Source: Pogonophryne albipinna
Lineage: Eukaryota; Chordata; Actinopteri; Perciformes; Artedidraconidae
Direction: 5' to 3'
Assembly (NCBI GenBank): GCA_028583405.1
Contig: CM053258.1
Coordinates: forward strand, 1,370,824 to 1,434,823
Length of the DNA: 64,000 nucleotides
Shown here one piece after another: positions 1 to 10,970 of the stretch. Under the pieces are notes generated by a model. The model worked only from the letters and a program-made list of their open reading frames with translations. It was not told the DNA's origin and made no database searches. Position 1 is the stretch's first letter, and each line of letters opens with the position of its first letter. A program made the position numbers and the translations under genes.

Positions 1-1738
1 TAAAAGAGAGCATCACTAAAGTAGACTTCTGCATTAGAAAAATGTCATGCATCTGTATTGAAACAGATCGCCAAATTCTGGAGATTTCAGCGGTTAACTG
101 GTTGATTTCATAGCAGGCATCTCCTGGATCTGCCTGCAGCTGCTGCAGGGAGTGTCTGTGTGAGATTTCACCCCCCCTGCGGGGCTGAAAGCACAGAGAG
201 GGTGAAGCGTGGAATGACACACAATTCTCTTCAATCACACCATTGGCGTTTTCGGAACTAAACTTAAACGCTGAGAAATGGGACCGATGATATGTGGAAA
301 TGTGTGACATACTGTATTTCATAACAGATGGGTTGTTGAATTTGGCTGTTGTTCGGAAGACAGGGTAAATTAAAAAAAGTCTTTGCTTTTCGCGGACGGC
401 GAGAGCGAAGCACCGCTAAATTCGCATAGTGGTTGCTGATTGAGAATAAATTAATTATTGCTCTTCAACAGATTCCGTTCTTAGCACTTGTACAAGTTTA
501 TATGAGTAAGAAGGCACTCATGTTAAAATATATATTTCCCTACCCGCTGAGATCTCCCTAATTCGGATTAAAAAAATTAGGCTGGATGATTTTTTTGCAG
601 TCACGCTGGTGTTTATTGCGAGTTCATGTTTGTTTGTCTAATTGTTTCTATATTGGTTTGTCCCGCCGTCTTGTGTATGCTTTGTAACAACTAATGATGA
701 ATCAGTCCATAGGTTAAATGAACTAAACTTTAGTTATCTCACCAAAAGTAAATGACTTGAGAAAAATAAATAATGTGGAGATGTAAAGCAAAATTATATA
801 TTATGGTATAAAGGTGCTGCAAAATGAAAATAAATAGCAAAGGAGTGTTTTTATGTCCTGCATCTGTCTCATATCATGAGACCCTAAAAGGCATGACTGC
901 TGGTCATTAATACCGGCCTGAGGAGGTCAGGGTTTAGAAAAAATCTGTCTGCTCAATTGGGTTAATGTTGTATTATTTGTTTCATTTATTCTTAATCTAT
1001 GTATTGTATGGTAATAGTGAATAAAAAATGTAATGTATTTAACACATTCCGAAACAAAGCAGATGAGACAGAACTAGACTCAGATATAATGCTAATTGTG
1101 ATTGAAACCTTTTTGCGCTGTTGCTGCAAAGTGGAAACTTATTGATTGCCTGTTCCAACTGGCCACTGGAATCAGATAATTAATATAAGTTGAAGTTCAA
1201 TTACAGTTTTTTTAAATATAGTTTAACATTTTTATTAAACTGTTTCAAATTATTTCTAGTACAAATGGTCTACAGACATTACTACAATTCTAATAGTTGT
1301 TGAACTACTGAGCTTATGAACAATAGAGTAAAGGTCGCTGGTTAAGCCAGGATCAATATATTTGTTGAGGTTTTTTCTTATGTGCATAATAAATGTGTTT
1401 AAATGAATTGAGCAATTTTTAAAGGACTATAATGTTGCAATCTCTTTGGGATAAGTAATTGCAGTTCCAAGATAGATGTTGTTTTCCCTGGGCCTCTCCT
1501 TCAAAGGCCCATAAATCATGAGACTTTCCAAATCCGAACTGACGGAGATCAGTATGACAAATCCATGAAGGGGTTCTACTTGGCCAATTTTAAAATACCA
1601 TAAAGAGAGTATTCACCCAGCTGTTTTGATTTCTTAAAAATTCTAGTTCTAGTTTCCTTCGAGTTCAGTCTAAAGCTACAATTGTTTCTCATAAACATTC
1701 GCACTGTTGGTTTTAATCCTTGAGCAGACAAGCTGCTC
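1..1738. other. AT-rich region without recognised gene
   Basis: I see no exon chain, RNA gene or convincing transposon end here. The sequence is AT-rich with short homopolymers. Open frames in the stretch are short and lack any family motif that I recognise. Confidence 0.5.
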
Positions 1739-1867
1739 ACACACACATACACACACACACGCGCACACACCCCCCCCCCCCCACACACACACACACACAC
1801 ACACCCAAGCACACACACACACGCGCATGCACCCCCCCCCCCCACACACACACACACACACATACAC
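1739..1867. repeat. CA/C-run microsatellite
   Basis: Compound simple repeat: (CA)n blocks broken by two runs of about 13 Cs. Low-complexity open frames across it on both strands (His/Thr or Cys/Val alternation) are artefacts. Confidence 0.95.
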
Positions 1868-2399
1868 ATTTTGGATGAGTATTTGCCTTATCCACTTTTT
1901 GCCTCCTTTAGAGTTATTAGTAATTCAGGATTAATTGTTGAATTGTATGTACTACATAAGATAAAATACTGAAGCTTTGACTTGATCATTTCGTTCACAA
2001 CATTAGACCTAATAGAGAGAGCCCTCTCATCTCTACTAAAAATAAGATACGTGTGCATGTTGGTGTTTTAACACTCCTGTAATGTACCTAGTCTTGTCAG
2101 GGGATGCAGACTCATCAGGTAAAAAAAAAAAAAAAAAAGGATCCGAGCCCCGACCCCACGGAGTATCGGCTTTAAAATGAGGAATAACAGATGATTTTAG
2201 CAGTCAGAACAACTGAAGCAGCAGTGTTAATAATAACAGAAACGCTACAGTGTCACATTTAATAGAAATATATAGAACCATTCATTTTAATTGTGTAGCA
2301 GTCAGTTTATAATTTTGGCAGCACTGTTGAGCATTTTGAGAAAAAAAAAAAATGTATTTTCATGCCTCTGTGCAAGGCTTAGTCTTTCTATCTGTATAA

Positions 2400-2955
2400 C
2401 CAGTGCTGTTAAGTAACTAAGTTCATAAACTCAACTAGTACTATACTTGGGTACAATTTGGAGATACTTGTACTTTATTTAAGTATTTAAATGTTTTGCT
2501 ACGTATTCTTCTACTCCACTACAGTTCAGAGGTAGCCTACATGGTGTATTTCTACTCCACTACATGTATTTAATATCTTTAGTTACTTTACAGATGTGGA
2601 TGAATGATGTGAAATCTAATCAAGTGTTGAATCAGACTTTAGTTCCACCTGGAGTAAATCCACAAGCTACCCTGCAGAATACAAAGTCATTCAGACTGGC
2701 TGCACTTTTACCAGCTTTTGAGAACACTTTCATGATCAATCATTATAAAACGTATCTATATATATTATTCTGAAATGAACCAATCTGCACAATGATTTCT
2801 TTTATTGTCGCTATTTCCACTATATTTTGATGGGAATACTTTTATACTTTTACCTGAGTAACATTTTGAATGCAGTACTTTTACTGTAACATAGTATTCC
2901 TACGCTCTGGCACTTCTACTTTTACTAAAGTACAAGATCTGAGTACTGAAAGCTA
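2400..2955 (+). mobile_element. Non-autonomous fish MITE, unexpanded copy
   Basis: The stretch is rich in AAGTAC/GTACTT words, as in the fish element whose ends read GTAACTAAGT inward and CTTTTACTAAAGTACAAG at the other side. Its interior (CTACCCTGCAGAATACAAAG, then CATGATCAATCATTATAAAA) matches the copies at 26.8 kb and 47.7 kb almost base for base. Here the terminal 33-bp word ACTTCTACTTTTACTNAAG...GATCTGAGT occurs only once, so this looks like the ancestral state of the element whose end has expanded into minisatellite elsewhere in the window. No transposase is encoded. Confidence 0.7.
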
Positions 2956-5333
2956 ACGTTAGCAGATAGTGACACTGTATGCTGGTTAGCTAGCTCAACG
3001 ATTCCTTAAATATTATTGCGACAGAGAAAAACTTTTAAGTTCACATTACGCTCTGCCGCTCCGACAGGGAGCTCTGCTCTGAACACCTGAACGCCCCGTT
3101 CTAACAGCTGTTCACCAGCGGTCCAGTCTGTGCCACAGTGACTCCGGACCACACAGCTCATTTTAACGAACGTACCCGTAGAGAATGTGGTGCTGAAGCT
3201 AGACCATCTTCGCGATAAAAGCAGAGCCTTATTATACATCCATGAGCAGAGCCGACAGAAAGGAGGACTCGAGCACACAGCTCGCGCTTCATTGTCATAT
3301 ATAAAAGAGCACCGTGCGTGTCATGATGGCACATAACAGCTCGCGGCTGTAGATTACTCCGGTTCCCAGAACCCCATACCCCAATGATATTTTTATTGCA
3401 GATCTACATGGATCCACACAAACGACCTATTTTGGATTCATAACTGCGAATTTCGCAGAAATATGACAAGTTTGCACCCCTGCTTGTTATCCTTTCATCA
3501 CAGAGCTGGGAAAATGGTGTATTGATTAGATTCTGATCCGTGCAAGGTCCAATTTTAACTGACTTTAGCTCTAATGTTAATGTTAATTTGATTTCAACCC
3601 ATACGTAATTATTTTGAATTAACTCAACAATTTCACATGATGGATTAGTGTTCCACACTTTTCCCCCACTCATTTGTTGTGCAATTAGGCCAATAGTAAG
3701 AGAGACATTGATGGCCCTTTGTCCTTTTGTTAGTACGTGGTTCCATTTTGTCTGTGGCCTTGGACGGTTTTCACTGAGAGTCACCCAGTTCTGCCCTGCT
3801 ACAGTCCGGCTGAGTGCAGTCACAGAGATGCTATGGCTGCTCTACATGAAATGACATTAATGGTCTGATCCGAGAATGGACACCATTTCCTGCTCCCAGA
3901 GTGAATGACGCTCCTCAAACTGAACATTGTAGCCGTGGATTGATACTGTCTCATATGGGTCTGCCCCCCCCATGGAGCCATGAACTGAAAGCTTGACCCT
4001 GCTTTTGAACACTTGGGAAGCCTCATTGCACGCCAGCACCAAACCTTGGGTCAGTCAGATGGGACTAACGGCTTCACTTAGGGCATTTGGGTCAGGCACA
4101 TGACTCTCGTTACCGCAGAGTGGGTTGTTTTAAGGCTATTCATACTGCTATGCAGAGGATGCCTGTCAGTTGGCAAGCTGTTAAAAAGAAACCCTACTAT
4201 GTTTAGTATAGGCCTCATGTCAGGGGCCTCTTACTGTCTACTTCTACGTGTATTCGCATTATATGGACCATGTTTCCACCTGGGTGAAACTAGAGGCGGC
4301 ACGGAGCTCAAGCTACAATACAACCATTTTGTTTCTGCTCTAACGATTCAATTTATAGATTCTACATCTAAACAATTCGTTTTTATTGTTTCCAATGATA
4401 ACGTCACCTTAAGTGGAGGGATGCAAACCTGTTTTCAAACGTAAGGTTTTGAATTTGTTTAACATTTCTCAGTAATGACACCCGCGAACGCCCACTATCA
4501 TTCATGCTATGCCTTCAGTGATAAACTCAGATGTTAAGGGGGTTGAAGTTTTTTTCCCCCCCGAATCGGGCTATGCTTTGTTTTTGTTTTTTCAACAACG
4601 GTGTGCATTTCCTGCATGATATATGCTTCTCACAATTGTTTTTTGTTAGCTGCGCATAGGTGATACTGAGTCTTCTCGAGTAATGGCTTATGATCTCTAC
4701 CATGCTACATGGACTCGCATGTTGTATTTCTTATCTAACAGAAGTGAGAGACGAAAGACGTGGAGAAGATGTAAGAGAGGTGTGGTAGAGAGAATAGAGG
4801 GGATAGGAAAGAAAGATGAGATATTTGCGAGGGCATACTGATACTGAGTCTTATCGATTGATAGCTTATAGACAATACCATGTTTGAATAGACTCCTACT
4901 TGTTCTTACACATGTGACATATGTAAGAAAAGGGAGGGGAGAGTCAATTATATTGAGTAATTGATTTCATATTGGAACATTTATTTCAAATGTATTTTTG
5001 ATAAACTAATATTTTATCAAACGGTAAATGGTGAATTAATATAACATTTAGAATCATTGAGAAGGGGTTATATCCATAGGGACTAGCTAACATTTCTCTG
5101 CTATGGACTGATGAAAATATGATTATTGCATGTTAAATGACTAACACAAACCTTACATTTATAATGTGCATGTGTCAGGAAGGCTCCCAAATATTTCTGA
5201 GGGGCCTATCCTATTTTTGTAATTGAATGATAATGTGCTAATCCATCACCTTGAGTTGTCTTCACTCAGGAAAACATCCCTATCAAGTGTTAATAGTGAC
5301 CAGAACAGCCCTGAGAGTACAAGGTAGAGCGGA
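2956..5333. other. Region without recognised gene
   Basis: Several open frames of 60-140 codons occur on both strands (for example 3404-3823 minus and 4100-4444 plus), but none shows a domain motif that I recognise and there is no clear exon structure. A TATA-like ATATAAAAG lies near 3300. An imperfect local duplication of about 50 bp (words TGATACTGAGTCTT and GCTTAT) is seen at about 4660-4720 and 4843-4890. This could be degraded upstream retroviral sequence for the env at 5.3-7.5 kb, but I cannot identify gag or pol. Confidence 0.4.
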
Positions 5334-5522
5334 GTGGATTCACGCTTCCAGATGTCGTCTCTCTCCTCTACTGGATGCTGGCGTGTGAAGGCAGTCATCA
5401 TCATCGTCGTTCTGAGTCTACTGTACCTGGCCAAGGATGCCCTGCTAGATGAAGCTGTGGAAATCCCAACGACAGGAGGCGAGAAAATAAGGTGCCCTTA
5501 TCTGAGAGCACAGACGACTTAA
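5334..5522 (+). pseudogene. Leader/signal-like segment of endogenous retroviral env
   Basis: A 62-codon open frame containing a strongly hydrophobic run (AVIIIVVLSLLYLA, codons about 20-33) after a short basic stretch, as expected of a retroviral Env signal peptide. It is in the same frame as the main env frame but closes with a stop at 5520-5522. The adjacent frame (from about 5492) continues with Ser/Thr/Pro-rich sequence. A pyrimidine-rich acceptor-like site (TGTGTTTTTAG, ending 5775) precedes the conserved env part, so part of 5492-5775 may be intronic. Leader status is inferred from position and hydrophobicity only. Confidence 0.5.
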
Positions 5523-5672
5523 CTACTCAGGGTCCAGACCCTGAGGGCAAAACAACACCAACGGGCAAATCAGTGTCTAGCGACAAAGACAGGTTGTATC
5601 AGATCACCACACAGACATTCAGTATGGTGCGAGAGACACAAAGAGAGAGAAAAGGAGGAAGAATAAGGAGAA

Positions 5673-7211
5673 TTGTCTCCCTCCCTGATGATGAAATCAA
5701 GACTATTTCTTTTAACTGTCCAATTTTCAATATGTAACTCATCCAACTGTATTATTGTGTTTCCTGTGTTTTTAGTTTACTCAACGTGGGAGATGTATCC
5801 AAAGAACCAGTACCGTTGGTTCAGGTTCTCGTCAGAGGTGGTAAGAATAGCTCTCAACACAATTGACAATATGCCCCCAGAACTGTGGTGTAGCACTTTA
5901 GAACAGTTACAGACTCTGATAAGAGATGAGGTAAAATGTACAATGAGGAAACCAGATTACCAGGTTCCCAATCCAGGTGTCACTGCATGCACATTTACTG
6001 GACCAAATAGCGAAACAAAGGTTCTATCCACTCCACTTAAACAATCAGGAGGTGATGTAGATTCTTTACAAAAGGCCTTAATCACTCCTTCTAAACGAAC
6101 CAAATCTAATTCTGCGATAAGTTTAATGTTAGACTATGCACATGAACGCAATGTTAGCAACTGTTGGCTGTGCCAAAATATGCCAGAATCTATGCATTCC
6201 CCAATGTTTAGTCCAATTCCTTTCACGAAAGCTGACTACGGTCTAGTGAGCTGGAATGATATAGCATCCAGAATTAGCGATGAGGCAGACGACTGTTACA
6301 CTCCTTCCTACCCTATCGACTCTGAGCAACATTTACAGTACGAGGGCTTAGTCTCTCTTATTGTTGATACAGTAAATAAAGATTACCTGCCAGATGGTTT
6401 CAAACGATTAATGATGCTAAGACTTATATATGTCAAGAGATACATCCACCTAGCTTTTGAATACAGATTCCAATTAGCTCTAGTCCAGACTAATTGCTCA
6501 GCTAATTCTACGAGTCCAACATGTACAATGCAACCCCACACACCATCTTTGTTGGTTGAAGCTTTGGTAACCGTTGTGCCCTGGTTTGGCTCCAGATCAG
6601 TGGACTCCGTTAAAGTTAAAATACATGACTGTACGCAGCCAATACCCTTAGGCAAGCCTCCTACACGTGATTGTTCAGTATATGTTCCCCCAGTGGTGGT
6701 GCACGAGTGGAAAAATGTGTCTATCTGTTTCCAGAATGAAGCAGGATCTCACGCCTCTCCAGATGTGGGACACAGCGACTGTAATACCATAGTGAGGGTA
6801 AAATTAGCGAGAATTCCCCTCCCACAGAGAGTGTACTTAGTTTGCGGCGACAGGGCCTATGGCTGTGTGCCATATGACATTTTTGATGGCACCTGTTATC
6901 TAGCCTACCTAATCCCTTTAATCCGTAAAGTAGAGCCTAATGAGATTGCAGCGATACTTCCTTCTTTACCCAGGAACAGCAGGTCCATTACACAAGGACT
7001 ACAGATAGCTAGCCTATTTTTGCCTTGGTACGGTATTTATGTTACTCAGCAGGAAATAGTGGCACTATCCAACGTAGTGGAACACCATCTAAATGTATCT
7101 AACACAGCGATGTTAGCTGAACACAAAGAATTGCAGGAAGTAAGGACAGTAGCATTACAGAATCGTATGGCGCTGGATCTTCTCCTAGCTGCTCAGGGGG
7201 GGCACATGTAA
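5673..7211 (+). pseudogene. Endogenous retroviral env, SU and N-terminal TM part (broken)
   Basis: A 512-codon open frame with the layout of a gamma-type retroviral envelope glycoprotein. The surface subunit carries a CXXC motif (CWLC, nt 6162-6173), many cysteines and N-glycosylation sequons. An RXXR furin-type motif (RNSR, nt 6972-6983) marks a plausible SU/TM boundary. The TM part has a heptad-like region ending in LQNRMALDLLLA (nt about 7155-7190), which is the position of the conserved immunosuppressive-type segment. The frame closes just after a run of seven Gs (7196-7202) and the CX6CC motif lies in another frame, so the gene is broken there. The first roughly 34 codons, before the acceptor-like site at 5775, may not be coding. 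No gag, pol or paired LTR was found nearby. It lies antisense to the cd109 exons. It could be a decayed ERV or a captured env with one sequencing error. Confidence 0.85.
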
Positions 7212-7539
7212 GGTAATTGGGTCTGAGTGTTGTTCTTTCATCTCTGACGCTACACCGGAAGTAATGGACATGGCGCATGACACGGCAAGGGGAATAACAA
7301 AATTGCATGAAACTCATGGATTTACATTAGGGGATTTGAGTGGAACCATTGGATCCTGGGGAGCGGGGTTGGTTAAATTTGTTGTTACTGTTTCAGTGTT
7401 TATCTTGGTTGTGCTAATCCTAGTGATCTGTTTGATAACTGTAGTTAAATTAGCCATACGCAGGGTTGCCAAGACCGCCCTCCAAGCCCCACAGAGGCTA
7501 GTCGGATATTCAACTGTAGGTGACACAATGTTAATGTAA
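7204..7539 (+). pseudogene. Endogenous retroviral env, C-terminal TM part in shifted frame
   Basis: Continuation of the env in a different reading frame from the part ending at 7211. It contains the two adjacent cysteines of a CX6CC motif (nt about 7207-7233), an ectodomain with GTIGSWGAGLVK, then a hydrophobic membrane anchor (VVTVSVFILVVLILVICLI, nt about 7381-7437) and a short basic cytoplasmic tail. The stop is at 7537-7539. CXXC in SU together with CX6CC in TM is the signature of covalently linked gamma-type envelopes. The frame change relative to the upstream part falls in the G run at 7196-7202. Confidence 0.85.
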
Positions 7540-8378
7540 GACGCCGAGCTTCCAGATCCCTGGGTCTCCATTGCGGTTTCTGCCCAATGGGTACCCCCAT
7601 TCAGCGATTGATAAATGATTAAAGTTGACACTCAAAATAAAGAACAGATATGTTGGATTTTTCTCTTTTCAGGTTGTTATAATAAATGTCTGACTTTTCC
7701 TTTTCAGATTTTTGAACAAATGTATTTGAATGAAATATATGTATTACTAAGTGCCTTACTCTTGAATAAAGCGTAATGAAGTAAACGTAAAGTAATGTTA
7801 AAGATTGAGGACACTGCAACTTTGCAGGTTACAGATTGATCTATTCATCACTGTGAATTTATACCTTAACTAGGAATGTATACCTTAACTGTGAATTTAT
7901 ACCTTAAATATGAATTTTAGCTGGATCTCTCATGATTCTGATTTTATACCTCAATTGGATTTCTTATAATCCTAAATTCTAATTGTGTTTTAATAAGTAA
8001 TTGCCTTGAAGTAAATCTTTAAAGATGTAAGCTGATTTAGAATTTGTGTTTGATGAATGAGATTAACTGAGTGATAAATGATAAAAGATCTTATTTTTGA
8101 AACATATATTTTGCTATTATATTTTTGTATTTCATGTGTGTTTATTATTGTGCTTTTGACAAATGATGCCAGACACCGAGGAGAGATGATTTTTCTATTA
8201 TGATTGACTGTGATCAATCTTTGTGATTGAAATGTTTTCAATCTTGTTCTACTTTTGATGTAATTGATGTAAGTGGGCCCACGGAACTCTGAAGACGCTT
8301 ATGGATTTAAGTAGTGACTGAAATATTCTTAGACTAATGTTAATTGGTTATCAATAGATTGATAAAAAGAATGGAACT
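7540..8378. other. AT-rich 3' flank of env
   Basis: No gene is seen. There are three short near-identical phrases (TTTATACCTTAA / GTATACCTTAACT at about 7858-7915) and several AATAAA-like words (for example 7637 and 7767). This could be the 3' untranslated part of the provirus. A purine-rich AAAAAGAATGGAA at about 8365-8377, just before a TG dinucleotide, could be a polypurine tract. Confidence 0.35.
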
Positions 8379-8830
8379 GTCAGAGAATATTTTAACCTGA
8401 TTATGTTATTATATGGGGTTTCTCAGTAATCCTGAGAACCTGTCTTTATTACAACATCTGCTTCTCATCAAGTCGCAATATGCTCTTGCTCGCAACTTGA
8501 CCGGGGCACAGGTCAAAAAGGTCCTCTGCCTTCCTGTGGGGAGAAGTTTGGTTCAGGGTAAGGATTGCAATACTGAGGGGTCTTTGTTCTGATTATCTGG
8601 CATTGATTAGTAGAGTTAGAATCGGACCAACCCACTTTCTTATATATTCAGAATCCGTCCTTTGTGTGATTCAGAGTTACGCGTGGTGATCTGCAGTGAA
8701 CAACTGTAATAATCATTAAGCGAAACTCTCCGGCTGTATTTCTGTGAATCTCTAATAAACCTCAAGGTGTATGACTGTACAACTGAGTCCAGAGTCTCCA
8801 TCTTTCTGTGCCGCTTTAAAGTTTCCGTAT
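8379..8830 (+). repeat. Possible 3' LTR of the env-bearing provirus
   Basis: Begins TGTCAG directly after a purine-rich tract and ends near CA before the minisatellite. It contains a TATA-like TTATATATT (about 8638), then AATAAA at 8753 about 110 bp downstream, the order expected of U3-R-U5. No matching 5' LTR is visible in the window, so the call rests on position and signal order only. Confidence 0.3.
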
Positions 8831-10306
8831 CAAGCACGGTCACATGACTTAACGTCACCACCACTAAGCTAAAGGAGGCTAATGTTGAGCTATAAAGGAA
8901 CTACAGCACGGTCACATGACTTCACGTCACCACCGCTAAGCTAAAGGAGGCTAATGTTGGGCTATAAAGGAACTACAGCACGGTCACATGACTTCACCTC
9001 ACCACCGCTAAGCTAAAGGTGGCTAATGTTGGGCTATAAAGGAACTACAGCACGGTCACATGACTTCACCTCACCACCGCTAAGCTAAAGGTGGCTAATG
9101 TTGGGCTATAAAGGAACTACAGCACGGTCACATGACTTCACGTCACCACCGCAAAGCTAAAGGTGGCTAATGTTGGGCTATAAAGGAACTACAGCACGGT
9201 CACATGAGTTCACGTCACCACCGCTAAGCTAAAGGTGGCTAATGTTGGGCTATAAAGGAACTACAACACGGTCACATGACTTCACGTCACCACCGCTAAG
9301 CTAAAGGAGGCTAATGTTGGGCTATAAAGGAACTACAGCACGGTCACATGACTTCACGTCACCACCGCTAAGCTAAAGGAGGCTAATGTTGGGCTATAAA
9401 GGAACTACAGCACGGTCACATGACTTCACGTTACCACCGCTAAGCTAAAGGAGGCTAATGTTGGGCTATAAAGGAACTACAGCACGGTCACATGACTTCA
9501 CGTCACCACCACTAAGCTAAAGGAGGCTAATGTTGGGCTATAAAGGAACTACAGCACGGTCACATGACTTCACGTCACCACCACTAAGCTAAAGGAGGCT
9601 AATGTTGGGCTATAAAGGAACTACAGCACGATCACATGACTTCACGTCACCACCGCTAAGCTAAAGGAGGCTAATGTTGGGCTATAAAGGAACTACAGCA
9701 CGGTCACATGACTTCATGTCACCACCGCTAAGCTAAAGGTGGCTAATGTTGGGCTATAAAGGAACAACAGCACGGTCACATGACTTCACGTCACCACCGC
9801 TAAGCTAAAGGTGGCTAATGTTGGGCCATAAAAGAACAACAGCACGGTCACATGACTTCACGTCACCACCGCTAAGCTAAAGGTGGCTAATGTTGGGCTA
9901 TAAATGAACTACAGCACGGTCACATGACTTCACGTCACCACCACTAAGCTAAAGGAGGCTAATGTTGAGCTATAAAGGAACTACAGCATGGTCACATGAC
10001 TTCACGTCACCACCGCTAAGCTAAAGGAGGCTAATGTTGGGCTATAAAGGAACTACAGCACGGTCACATGACTTCAGGTCACCACCACTAAGCTAAAGGT
10101 GGCTAATGTTGGACTATAAAGGAACTACAGCACGGTCACATGACTTGACGTCACCACCACTATGCTAAAAGTGGCTAATGTTGGGCTGTAAAGGAAATAC
10201 AGCACGGTCACATGACTTCACGTCACCACCGCTAAGCTAAAGGTGGCTAATGTTGGGCTGTAAAGGAACTACAGCACGGTCACATGACTTCACGTCACCA
10301 CCATTT
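8831..10306 (+). repeat. 72-bp minisatellite, about 20 units
   Basis: Tandem 72-bp unit containing GCACGGTCACATGACTTCAC, CCACCGCTAAGCTAAAGG and TGTTGGGCTATAAAGGAAC. Units differ by a few substitutions. The same unit occurs at 13.7 kb and 36.1 kb (reverse orientation) and at 62.0 kb (forward). It lies just 3' of the last visible exon of the minus-strand N-terminal cd109 block. Confidence 0.97.
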
Positions 10307-10831
10307 TTAAATCCACCAGCAGAACAATAAGTTAAACGTCTCGTCAGTGCTAAAATGCTAACTCATTTCTGGGTTCAGGGACTCATTCCTGCAGCTCTGT
10401 ATGACTCATCCCTGAAACAATGTTTTTTTATGGGACTCATCCACCGCAAGTTTGTTTGAAGATATGCATTACTTTTATTTCCAATCCAAAAGGACCCTAG
10501 GACATAAAAAGCTGAAGGACAGGGGAATAAGAAGGGCTAAAATGCTGACTCATTCCCAGGTTTAAGGACTCATACCTGCACCACCATGTTGGATCAAGGT
10601 ATATCGTAACTAGTTCATCAAGTGTTCAACTGTAGTCTTGTAAAAATGTAGGATTGTGATCAACAATCAGTATTAGAGGCAAAGAGCCTGGCGTGGCCAT
10701 TTTTAAATCCCTTTTTTGTTTGGACTCCAGTGTTATTTTACAGGAATCCAAAGACCTCAGATGCTCATGGATCTGTGTTTGTTTCCCAGCAGGTCGTGAC
10801 TCAAGTGTTTTTGTGTGTGTTTACATACCAC
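10307..10831. other. Sequence beyond the last visible N-half exon
   Basis: No exon recognised. On the minus strand this is downstream of the donor at 10831-10830. The thioester-domain exon expected next in cd109 was not found here or anywhere to the left in the window. Confidence 0.5.
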
Positions 10832-10970
10832 CGACGGTTACTGTGGCTCTCTCGCTGCCCTCAACAACGTCTGCAGGGAAGGAGAAGCTGATCTCTCTGG
10901 AAACACTCGGCTGAGACGGAGAAACCTCAAGAAGCATCGAGGAGGAGAACGACTGCTCGAGACCTTCAGC
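10832..10970 (-). CDS. cd109: cd109 N-half exon 17 (start of CUB)
   Basis: Reads [14 protein letters not shown] ... [18 protein letters not shown], the MG7-CUB junction conserved in the A2M family. Acceptor CTCTGCAG before 10970, donor GTCG|GTGG after 10832. Ends in phase 1. The next exon in the family carries the thioester motif and is absent from the window. Confidence 0.9.

Noticed and set aside
3404..3823. 139-codon minus-strand open frame
   Set aside because: No recognisable domain, signal peptide or splice context. Overlapping frames on the other strand are of similar length.
5673..7539. Calling env a functional captured gene
   Set aside because: The frame is broken at the G run and the leader is out of frame in this assembly. 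Without read-level and comparative evidence I keep it as a pseudogene.
8831..10306. CRISPR-like array
   Set aside because: Units are contiguous, with no unique spacers and substitutions spread through the unit. The genome is eukaryotic, and the same holds for the 57-, 37- and 33-bp arrays.
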